A stretch of 64,000 nt of DNA from Bacteroides sp. ET71 (GTDB lineage Bacteria; Bacteroidota; Bacteroidia; Bacteroidales; Bacteroidaceae): assembly GCF_023336905.1 (NCBI RefSeq), contig NZ_JAMBLS010000002.1, forward strand, positions 124,001 through 188,000. The letters run 5' to 3'. Within the stretch, counting starts at the first letter, position 1. Every line of letters starts with the position of its first letter. Below the pieces are notes generated by a model. The model was not told where the DNA came from, made no database searches, and saw only the letters and a program-made list of their open reading frames with translations. A program made the translations under genes and the position numbers. Shown here piece by piece: positions 42,922 through 51,031 of the stretch.

Positions 42922-45774
42922 ATGATGTTAAAAAAGATCGTTTCAGTCGCAAAAAAGACAAGCCTCTGCTTCTGCTTGCTCGGCCTGGCTGCTGTACAAC
43001 TCCAAGCCCAATCGCCTAGCAACGTAAAGGTGCATGGCACGGTGTATGACGCCGAGCAGCGGGGCAACACTCCGCTGGACTTCGTCTCTGTCGCCTTCCC
43101 CGATTATGCCATCGGTACCACCACAGACGCCAACGGACATTACTCGCTGAGCAACATTCCCCTCGGCAAAGCCCGCATGAGGGTAACTTATCTGGGCAAA
43201 CTGCCCATCGACACCTTAGTGAACGTGACGCAAGACATGCGCCTGGACTTCAGTCTGCATGACGAAAACTTTAAGATTAAAGAGATTGTAGTGACGGCTA
43301 CCTCGAACGAGGCAGGCAAGGCCACTTCGTCCTCTATCTCACGCACTGCCATGGACCACCTGCAAGCGACAAGCCTGAGCGACCTGATGTCACTGCTGCC
43401 CGGCGGTCTGTCTACCAATCCCAGCCTGAACTCGGCGCAGCAAATCAACATCCGCCAAGTCAGTTCCGTCACCGCCAACGAAGACCTGAACGGGCTGGGC
43501 ACTGCCATCATCCGCGACGGGGCACCCATCTCGAACAACGCTAACCTCTCGTCGTTGAACCCCACCGTGGCCGGTTCGGCATCCGCATTGGCGGGAGGAG
43601 CTTCGCCCAGCGGCGGCACCGACGTGCGCAGCATCTCGACGGAAAACATCGAATCTGTGGAAGTTATCCGCGGCATACCCTCGGTGGAATACGGCGACCT
43701 GACCTCGGGCGCCGTCATCATCCGTACCAAAGCCGGACGTGAGCCTCTGCGCATCAAGGCCAAAGCCAATCCCAACGTCTACCAGGCATCCATGGGCACC
43801 GGCTTCGACCTGGGCGGACGCAAGGGCGCGCTGAACGTCAGCGCCGACTACGCCTACAACATTAACGACCCGCGTGCCTCCTACCAGCACTACCAACGTG
43901 CCACCGCCCGTGTGCTCTATTCGAACGTATTCTTCAACAACAAGCTGCGCAGCAACACTTCGTTGGACTTCACCTACGGTAAGGACACCCGCGACCGCAA
44001 TCCCGACGACGAGCGCACGCAGACCGCCTCGGACGGACGCGATGCCGGATTTACCTTCAACACCAACGGCACTTGGAACATCAACCACGGCTGGTTGCAG
44101 AACCTGCGCTACGTCGCCTCGGCCACCTATACGGACAAGAGCAGTTTCTACGAGCAAGTCTACTCACAGGCCAACTCCTACTACTCGATGACCACCACCG
44201 ACGGAGCCATCCTGTCCAACACGGCCGGGCAACACCTCTACGATGCCGACGGCAATGAAATTACCCACTTCGGCGACGCCGACGCCCAACACTACGCCCA
44301 ATACCTGCCCGCCAGCTACAAGGGCCGTTACGACATCGACAGCAAGGAAATCAACATCTACGCCAAACTGACGGCCAACCTCTTCAAACGCTCGGGCAAT
44401 ATCTACAACCGCATCCTCTTCGGCGCAGACTTCAAGAGCGACGGCAACCGGGGCGACGGCAAAACCTTCTCGCCCAACACGCCGCCCTACCGCAACCTGA
44501 ACCAGAAGAACGCCAGCTTCCGTCCCCGCGCCTACAAGGACATCCCTTTCATCAACCAAGTGGGCGCCTTTGCGGAAGAGAATTTCAACTGGCAAATAGG
44601 CGAGCGCAACTTCACCCTGCAAGCCGGCGTGCGCTACGACCACGTGTCCGTGGCCGGAGGAGCCTTTTCGCCCCGCGCCAATGCCTCGTTCGACATCATT
44701 CCACACCACCTGACCATCCGCGGAGGCTACGGTATCACGGCCAAGATGCCTACCCTGCTTTATCTTTATCCGGAGAAAGCCTACTTTGAATATGCCAACC
44801 TCAACGAACTGGCCAACGAAGCCATCCCCGAAGACGAACGCCTGCTCATCACAACCACCCGAGTATTCGACGTGCAGAACCGCGACCTGAAGATAGCCAA
44901 GAACCACAAGGCCGAGGTGGGCTTCGACCTCCGCTGGGGGCAGATGCGCCTGGGGGTCACCGCCTATCAGGAAAAGCTAAAGAACGGCTATTCGCTGGGG
45001 CAGGACTTCACGACTTTCCGCCCTGTGAACTACGACGTGTACGAACGCAATGAAGACAACCAGTTGGTTCTGTCCGGCAGCTATCCCGTATTGGCCGACT
45101 ATTACAAGCCGGGCAACAACCGCTTCATCACCAACCGGGGCATTGAGTTCGACCTCGACTTGGGACGCATCGACGCCATCCGCACCGCCTTCAGCCTGAC
45201 CGGAGCCTGGATGCGCACCGAAAGTTGGAACAACAGCTACGTATTCTACGACGAGAGTGGCAGTGCCGCCGAGGGGCGCACCGACGTGGCCATCTATGCC
45301 CCGGGCAGTTCCAAACGGCACGACCAGCAGTTTGCCACGACCCTACGCGCCACACACAACATCCCCAGCATCGGATTCGTAGTCACCCTGTCCGCGCAAG
45401 CCGTCTGGCAAGAAGCCAACTGGACGACGTATGGCAACGACTCCATACCACTGGGTTACCTCTCTGTACAAGACGCCTCTGTCCACATGTTCGAACCTGG
45501 ACAGTTCACCACACGCGACGAAGTGTCCGAGGCCGGCTACGACTACCTGCTGCGCAACGTCAGCCACAATGCAGGCATCAAAGAGTCCTACTCGCCCTAT
45601 TTCAACTTCAACATTAACGTGACGAAAGAAATCAGCGACAACTTCCGCGTCTCCTTCTTCGCCAACAACATGTTCCGGAGCTACCCGCGCCGCGAGTCGA
45701 AACGCAACCCCGGCGACTTTACGACGCTGAACAACCGCTTCTTTTTCGGACTGGAACTGTCACTAACCCTTTAA
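42922..45774 (+). CDS. TonB-dependent outer-membrane receptor with carboxypeptidase-like N-domain
   Basis: A 950-residue protein. A signal peptide (to LQAQ) is followed by a CarboxypepD_reg-like domain (VHGTVYDAEQRGNTPLDFVSVAFPD) and a plug (TSLSDLMSLLPGGLSTNPSLN, ENIESVEVIRGIPSVEYGDLTSGAVIIRTKAG). A 22-strand-type barrel ends in RFFFGLELSLTL. It imports a substrate too large for porins, using the TonB/ExbB/ExbD complex. It is not paired with a SusD gene; a DUF4876 lipoprotein gene follows 15 bp later, so glycan import is unlikely. The substrate is unknown. Confidence 0.9.
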   Translation: MMLKKIVSVAKKTSLCFCLLGLAAVQLQAQSPSNVKVHGTVYDAEQRGNTPLDFVSVAFPDYAIGTTTDANGHYSLSNIPLGKARMRVTYLGKLPIDTLVNVTQDMRLDFSLHDENFKIKEIVVTATSNEAGKATSSSISRTAMDHLQATSLSDLMSLLPGGLSTNPSLNSAQQINIRQVSSVTANEDLNGLGTAIIRDGAPISNNANLSSLNPTVAGSASALAGGASPSGGTDVRSISTENIESVEVIRGIPSVEYGDLTSGAVIIRTKAGREPLRIKAKANPNVYQASMGTGFDLGGRKGALNVSADYAYNINDPRASYQHYQRATARVLYSNVFFNNKLRSNTSLDFTYGKDTRDRNPDDERTQTASDGRDAGFTFNTNGTWNINHGWLQNLRYVASATYTDKSSFYEQVYSQANSYYSMTTTDGAILSNTAGQHLYDADGNEITHFGDADAQHYAQYLPASYKGRYDIDSKEINIYAKLTANLFKRSGNIYNRILFGADFKSDGNRGDGKTFSPNTPPYRNLNQKNASFRPRAYKDIPFINQVGAFAEENFNWQIGERNFTLQAGVRYDHVSVAGGAFSPRANASFDIIPHHLTIRGGYGITAKMPTLLYLYPEKAYFEYANLNELANEAIPEDERLLITTTRVFDVQNRDLKIAKNHKAEVGFDLRWGQMRLGVTAYQEKLKNGYSLGQDFTTFRPVNYDVYERNEDNQLVLSGSYPVLADYYKPGNNRFITNRGIEFDLDLGRIDAIRTAFSLTGAWMRTESWNNSYVFYDESGSAAEGRTDVAIYAPGSSKRHDQQFATTLRATHNIPSIGFVVTLSAQAVWQEANWTTYGNDSIPLGYLSVQDASVHMFEPGQFTTRDEVSEAGYDYLLRNVSHNAGIKESYSPYFNFNINVTKEISDNFRVSFFANNMFRSYPRRESKRNPGDFTTLNNRFFFGLELSLTL

Positions 45775-45789
45775 CTACGCAGAAACGAC

Positions 45790-47067
45790 ATGAACAAATA
45801 TATGAAATGGCTGTTGGTTACCGCATGGATGGTGGCCTCCAGCGCTTGTGAAGACTTCAGGGATGCCAACCAGGCAGACACGGTGGCGTCCATTCGGGCA
45901 AACGTCACCCTGACCTTGGCCGTGGAAAACGTGGCATCGACGCAAGACTTCGTTGTGAAGTTCGACAACTACGATGAGAACCTGCACATCAGCGAAGAGT
46001 GTAACGGCACGGAAAGCGTAACGATAGAAGGCCTTATCCCCGGCATCTATACCGTCACCGTGTCAGGCACCGTATTCGACACAGAGGGCGACGAGTATTA
46101 CGTCAACGGCAATGTCGTGAACCAAGCCATCCTCCAAGACGACACGTCCTTGGACATCACCGTCCAAGGGTTGAAGGTCAGCCCGTTGGTGCTGAAGGAA
46201 ATCTATTATGCCGGCAGCCGAACGCCCACGAACGGAGTTTACTTCCGCGACCAATTCTATGAGATATACAACAACTCTGCCCAGACGCAATACTTGGACG
46301 GGGTTTACTTCGCCAACCTGGTCCCGGGCAAGTCTTCCACCACCCTGCCCGTCTGGCCCGAAAGCGACGGCAACAATTATGCCTATGCCGAACGTGTCTG
46401 GCGTATTCCCGGCAACGGGACAGACTATCCGCTGGAGCCGGGCGAATCGTGCGTCATCTCGCAGTTCGCCGCCAACCACCAGTTGGAGATATACAACCCG
46501 AACTCGCCCATCGACGGCAGCATCTCGGAATTTGAGTTCAACATGAACAACGCCACTTATCCGGACCAGCCGGCAGTGGACATGATACACATCTTCTACA
46601 ACGGTCTGGCAAGTATGGGCAGCATCCCGCAGTACCTGACATCGGTGTTCGGCCCCGCCATCGTCATCTTCCGCGTCCCCGAAGGCGATAACTACGACCC
46701 CGTGAACGACCCGAACTTGAAGACGACCGACCTGAGCAAGCCGAACAGTTCGACCTATTATGCCAAGATACCCATCAGCTACGTGCTGGATGCCGTGGAG
46801 TGCATAGATAACGCCACGGCCGTCAACGCCAAGCGCGTACCCGCCGCCTTGGATGCCGGAATGACCTACGTCGGTTCGACCTACTGCGGGCTGAGCGTGG
46901 CGCGGAAGCCCCTGACGGACGAGAACGGCGAATATATGTACAACGCCGTGGGAGCGTTGATGTTCCAAGACACGAACAACAGCACGGACGACTTCGAGGG
47001 TGGAGTGGTGCCGATGATCCGCCGGTACGACACAGGAATGCCTGCCTGGAACCATACATTGCAATAA
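45790..47067 (+). CDS. DUF4876 family lipoprotein
   Basis: A 425-residue lipoprotein (signal ends SSAC, Cys20). Residues about 40-120 form an Ig-like beta domain (VTIEGLIPGIYTVTVSGTVFD). Residues about 135-250 have lamin-tail character (LVLKEIYYAGSRTPTNG, FYEIYNNSAQTQYLDGVYFA, LEPGESCVISQFA). It matches DUF4876, usually next to a TonB receptor, as here. It is probably surface- or periplasm-tethered and may capture a ligand for the receptor, in the SusD-like position (inferred from gene order). It lies 9 bp before the next gene. Confidence 0.82.
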   Translation: MNKYMKWLLVTAWMVASSACEDFRDANQADTVASIRANVTLTLAVENVASTQDFVVKFDNYDENLHISEECNGTESVTIEGLIPGIYTVTVSGTVFDTEGDEYYVNGNVVNQAILQDDTSLDITVQGLKVSPLVLKEIYYAGSRTPTNGVYFRDQFYEIYNNSAQTQYLDGVYFANLVPGKSSTTLPVWPESDGNNYAYAERVWRIPGNGTDYPLEPGESCVISQFAANHQLEIYNPNSPIDGSISEFEFNMNNATYPDQPAVDMIHIFYNGLASMGSIPQYLTSVFGPAIVIFRVPEGDNYDPVNDPNLKTTDLSKPNSSTYYAKIPISYVLDAVECIDNATAVNAKRVPAALDAGMTYVGSTYCGLSVARKPLTDENGEYMYNAVGALMFQDTNNSTDDFEGGVVPMIRRYDTGMPAWNHTLQ

Positions 47068-47076
47068 CCGAAGGAG

Positions 47077-48666
47077 ATGACCCAAACAATAAAGAATAAC
47101 ATGATACGAATGATGAACAAGATAACGAAGAAGCTGCTGGCCTGCGCCATCGTCTGCGCCGGATGCAGCACGCAGGCCATAGCCCAAGGCTGGACGCCGG
47201 CCGGCATGGAATGGTTGAAGGAACAACGGCTGTGGTTCCAGTCGCAAAATGCGGCCGGCACGGTGTTCGACAACACAGACAATTACTCGGACGTGAAACT
47301 GAACTACCAACGGACGGGCGGCAACTTTGCCCGCCCGCAAGAGGGGGCGGACGAGCAGAGCATCGGCGTGAGCAGCGAGGGTTTCCTGAACTTGGACGAC
47401 GCCTACGTGTGGGGCGCTTTCAGCTTCAGGCAAGAAAACAAGTGGGATGCGGGCTACAACGCTTCCATCACCGACCCCTTCCGCGGCATGCCTTACTACG
47501 TGGCGGACAAGTATCTGAGCGACTGGCGCAACCAGTATTACGACCTGAGCTTCCGGGCTGCCACGCCGTTGTATTGGAACCGCGTGGCCTTTGGAATAGA
47601 AGGGACATACCAGGCGTCATTGGCCGCCAAGCAGCGTGACCCGCGCGTGGACACCCGCTTCTACAATTTGGAGCTGAAACCCGGCGTGACCTACGCCATC
47701 AACCCACGCCACCGAGTGGGCGCAAACTTCATATATGCCTCCATCAAGGAAGACTCGCGCATGAGCAACAGCGACTCTTACACTGACCAGGACTATTACG
47801 AGTTGTATGGCCTCGGCGTGGCGGTGGCCGGCATCGGCTCGGGACGCACCACGAACTACCACGGCGACAAGGTGGGGGCAGCGGTGCAATACGGCTTCTC
47901 CTGCCCTACGGTCGACCTGCTGCTGGAGGGCAGCTACACGATGAAGGTGGAGAATGTCGAGGTGTCCTACACATCGCCCAAGAAAGATGCGGCCGTCAAC
48001 GACCAGACCGTGCAGGCAGCCGTGAGCCTCATCGAACGCGGGGAACGTACGTCGCACTCCTTCCGCCTGGGCTACACCTACCGGCACATCGACGGCATAC
48101 AGTACATCAGCCAGCGCGACAACAGCGAAGCGATGACGGGATGGATAGCATTGTATCACAACGTGCGTTCGACGTATGAGACGAATGCAGTCGACGTGCG
48201 TTACGCCATCATCCGCCCCAGAGGCGAGGAATATGACTGGCGGGTTGACCTGGCAGGACGTTATGAGAAGCAAAACGACACGTACCTGATGCCCCGCTCG
48301 ACCAAGAACCACGAGAACCTGTATGTCGAAGCCTGTGGCAAGAAGAACTTCGTGCTGGGGCAAAAGCTGACCCGCCGCCTGCTGGTGGAGGCCCATGCCG
48401 CGTATAACAAAAACCTGAACGGAGGCTACCACTACGGAGGCTCGAACGCCGACTACGTGACGGTGACGGAGATGGAGACGCTCGACGCGCTCTACCTCAC
48501 CTCGGACTACTACCGCCTGGGACTGAGTGCCACCTATTCGCAGCAGCTCAAGGAACACAGCCACACGCATCTCTTCGCCAAGGCTGCCTTCGACTACACC
48601 CATGCGCAGGAAGACCGGTTCAGCCACCGCAGCGTGCTGTCCGTCAGCCTGGGATGCAACTTCTAA
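47077..48666 (+). CDS. DUF6850 family outer-membrane beta-barrel protein
   Basis: A 529-residue protein. The start could also be the ATG at 47101 or 47110, which begins a normal signal peptide (to AIAQG). The mature part is a long series of amphipathic strands (NYSDVKLNYQRTGGNFARP, WDAGYNASITDPFRGMPYYVADKY) ending LSVSLGCNF with the terminal Phe of outer-membrane barrels. DUF6850 barrels are found downstream of TonB receptors plus DUF4876. Possibly a second pore or receptor partner; no function known. Confidence 0.8.
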   Translation: MTQTIKNNMIRMMNKITKKLLACAIVCAGCSTQAIAQGWTPAGMEWLKEQRLWFQSQNAAGTVFDNTDNYSDVKLNYQRTGGNFARPQEGADEQSIGVSSEGFLNLDDAYVWGAFSFRQENKWDAGYNASITDPFRGMPYYVADKYLSDWRNQYYDLSFRAATPLYWNRVAFGIEGTYQASLAAKQRDPRVDTRFYNLELKPGVTYAINPRHRVGANFIYASIKEDSRMSNSDSYTDQDYYELYGLGVAVAGIGSGRTTNYHGDKVGAAVQYGFSCPTVDLLLEGSYTMKVENVEVSYTSPKKDAAVNDQTVQAAVSLIERGERTSHSFRLGYTYRHIDGIQYISQRDNSEAMTGWIALYHNVRSTYETNAVDVRYAIIRPRGEEYDWRVDLAGRYEKQNDTYLMPRSTKNHENLYVEACGKKNFVLGQKLTRRLLVEAHAAYNKNLNGGYHYGGSNADYVTVTEMETLDALYLTSDYYRLGLSATYSQQLKEHSHTHLFAKAAFDYTHAQEDRFSHRSVLSVSLGCNF

Positions 48667-48680
48667 AGAACCAAGTTTTT

Positions 48681-48715
48681 GGGTATCCGAGATTCCGAAA
48701 CAATCTCGGATACCC
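48681..48715. repeat. 14-bp-stem hairpin between the barrel and first peptidase genes
   Basis: The perfect arms GGGTATCCGAGATT (48681-48694) and their complement (48702-48715) enclose a 7-nt loop. No T run follows on the plus strand, so it is not a clear terminator. It could be an mRNA processing or stability element. Confidence 0.75.
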
Positions 48716-48728
48716 ATCTGCAACAATC

Positions 48729-48820
48729 GTAGATAGTAATCTACAACACTTGTAGATACTAATCTACAACATTCGTAGATACTAAGCTACAACATTTGTA
48801 GATACTAAGCTACAACAGCC
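48729..48820. repeat. Four-unit 23-bp dyad array before the first peptidase gene
   Basis: Units start at 48729, 48752, 48775 and 48798, each beginning with GTAGAT-N4-ATCTAC (units 1-2) or GTAG-N8-CTAC (units 3-4) and a CAACA-rich spacer. A partial unit tail (CTGCAACAATC) precedes them at 48718-48728. It fills the gap between the DUF6850 stop and the peptidase start at 48846. Confidence 0.92.
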
Positions 48821-48845
48821 ATAACTTATTATACAAACAATCTTC

Positions 48846-51029
48846 ATGAAAGTAGTAAAAACCATCACAACGGTCGGCCTGCTATGCTTCGCCTTAGGCG
48901 TCACGGCACAAACCATCATCCGGCCGGAAAACCAGGGCAAAAGCCCTACCTTCGCCATCTTCACCGACGAGCAGACCTGGCAACACTGCCGCGAAGAGCT
49001 GGAAGCCTATCGCGACGTGCTGGGCGAAGAACAACTGCCGACCTACATCATCTACAACAACTGGCAACGCCCGGAGGAAGTGAAAAACCTCATCTGCAAG
49101 CTGCACCGCCGCAACAGGCTGGAAGGAGCCGTCTTCGTGGGCGACATCCCCATCCCTATGATACGCAAGGCGCAACACCTGACCTCGGCGTTCAAGATGG
49201 ACGAAACCGTCGACCGCCGCGAATCATCCGTGCCCAGCGACCGTTTCTACGACGACCTGCACCTCGAGTTCGAACCCTTGGGGCAAGACTCGCTCAACCC
49301 GCAGTTCTTCTACTACAACCTCGACGTGCACTCGCCCCAACACATCCGTTGCGACATCTACACAGGGCGCATCAAACCCGTGGCCGACGGCACAGACCCC
49401 TACGAGCAAATCAGCCGCTACCTGCGTAAAGCCGTACACGAGCACCGCACGCCCAATGCCCTCGACCAGTTCTTCTCCTACACCGGCCACGGCTCCTACT
49501 CCAACTCACTGACCGCCTGGATCATGGAGCCCTTCACCCTACGCGAGCAGATGCCGGGCATATTCGATCGCAACGGCCGCGCCCGCTTCATGCGCTTCAA
49601 CATGTACGACTATCCCAAAGACGAAGTAAGCCACATGCTGCGGCGCGAAGACCTCGACCTGGCCATCTTCCACGAACACGGCACGCCCGACCGCCAATAC
49701 CTGTCCGGCAATCCATCCACCCACGACACAGAGGGACACATTCGCGCCATGCAGGCCGACCGCCGATACTACGCCCGCACCTGGACGAAAGACACCGAAA
49801 GCCTCCGGAAAGCCTACCGCCAACTGGACACCGACTATGGCCTGGACTCCACCTGGTTCGCCCGCTACAACGACCCAACCCAAACAGCCCAAGACTCATT
49901 GGACGACCTCCGCACAGGCCTCGTACTGACAGACATCAGCCGCATAGCCCCCAACGTGCGCATGGTCATCTTCGACGCCTGCTACAACGGAGATTTCCGT
50001 GAAGACGACTACATCGCCGGACGATACATCTTCTCACAAGGCCGCAGCGTCGTGGCATTTGCCAACAGCGTCAACGTCTTGCAAGACAAGCAAGCCAACG
50101 AACTGCTGGGACTGCTCGGCATGGGAGCCCGCGTGGGCCAGTGGGCACAACTGACCAACATACTGGAATCACACGTCATCGGCGACCCCACCCTGCGCTT
50201 CACCTCCTTCACCCCTGACGTGGACGGCACCGACCTGTGCAACCGCCCCTACAAGGAACAAGAAATGCTCGACCTCCTGGCATCTCCCTACGCCGACGTA
50301 CAAAACCTGGCCCTACATCGCCTGTACAGACATGGATACCCAGGCATCTCACAGCTCTTGCGCCAGAAGTTCCAGACCTCTCCCCAGGCCACGGTCCGTT
50401 ACACCTGTCTAGCACTGCTGGAAAAACTGGGTGATGAAAACTTCTGCGACATACTCATCCCCGCCCTCACAGACGCCAACGAATTTATCCGCCGCACCGC
50501 CGTGCGCAAAATGGCAGCCGTAGGCCGCAACGACTACGTCCCCCATCTCATAAAAGCCTACATCGAAGACCATCACTCCGTACGCCTGGCCTTCAACATA
50601 CAGTTGGCTCTTTATGTATTCGACGAACAACCCGTACGACAAGCCATCGACAGTGTCTTGCAGCACTCCTACGTCATAGACAAAGAAAAATTCCGCCAAG
50701 AACTGCTGTCAGCCTATAAACAAAGGACCTCGTCGGACAATGCCATCATAGGCAAACAAGAAAAAGAACGCTGGCGGATACTCTACATCAGTTCCCTGCG
50801 CAACTATCCCATCCACGGGTCTGTCGGAGACTACTTGCGCATCCTGCAAGACCCGAAGGAATCAGAAGAGCTGAAAATAGCCATGCTGCAAGCACTGGCA
50901 TGGTACAGGCTGTCGCGGAAAAGACAAAACATAGCCCAAGCATGCCGTCGGCTACAACGAGACAAACACGCTTCTCCTGCCGTACGTACGGAAGCAGAAC
51001 GAACTTATTACAGACTGATAAACGAATAA
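48846..51029 (+). CDS. Gingipain-fold (C25) peptidase with HEAT repeats, paralogue 1
   Basis: A 727-residue protein with a signal peptide (to GVTAQ). Two strand-HG motifs are present: SYTGHGS (His215) and LAIFHEHGTP (His276, His278). VIFDACYNGDF (Cys379) follows, like gingipain ACVNGDF and the clan CD strand-DAC signature. VGDIPIPMIRKAQHL and SSVPSDRFYDD are shared by all three paralogues. The C-terminal third is alpha-helical, HEAT-like (LALHRLYRHGYPGISQLL, RRTAVRKMAAVGRNDYVPHLIKAYI). No T9SS C-terminal domain, so periplasmic residence is likely. Arg/Lys specificity cannot be told. Confidence 0.82.
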   Translation: MKVVKTITTVGLLCFALGVTAQTIIRPENQGKSPTFAIFTDEQTWQHCREELEAYRDVLGEEQLPTYIIYNNWQRPEEVKNLICKLHRRNRLEGAVFVGDIPIPMIRKAQHLTSAFKMDETVDRRESSVPSDRFYDDLHLEFEPLGQDSLNPQFFYYNLDVHSPQHIRCDIYTGRIKPVADGTDPYEQISRYLRKAVHEHRTPNALDQFFSYTGHGSYSNSLTAWIMEPFTLREQMPGIFDRNGRARFMRFNMYDYPKDEVSHMLRREDLDLAIFHEHGTPDRQYLSGNPSTHDTEGHIRAMQADRRYYARTWTKDTESLRKAYRQLDTDYGLDSTWFARYNDPTQTAQDSLDDLRTGLVLTDISRIAPNVRMVIFDACYNGDFREDDYIAGRYIFSQGRSVVAFANSVNVLQDKQANELLGLLGMGARVGQWAQLTNILESHVIGDPTLRFTSFTPDVDGTDLCNRPYKEQEMLDLLASPYADVQNLALHRLYRHGYPGISQLLRQKFQTSPQATVRYTCLALLEKLGDENFCDILIPALTDANEFIRRTAVRKMAAVGRNDYVPHLIKAYIEDHHSVRLAFNIQLALYVFDEQPVRQAIDSVLQHSYVIDKEKFRQELLSAYKQRTSSDNAIIGKQEKERWRILYISSLRNYPIHGSVGDYLRILQDPKESEELKIAMLQALAWYRLSRKRQNIAQACRRLQRDKHASPAVRTEAERTYYRLINE

Positions 51030-51031
51030 AC

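Noticed and set aside
48681-48715. Transcription terminator ending the operon
   Set aside because: No T tract on the plus strand, and co-directional genes follow closely.
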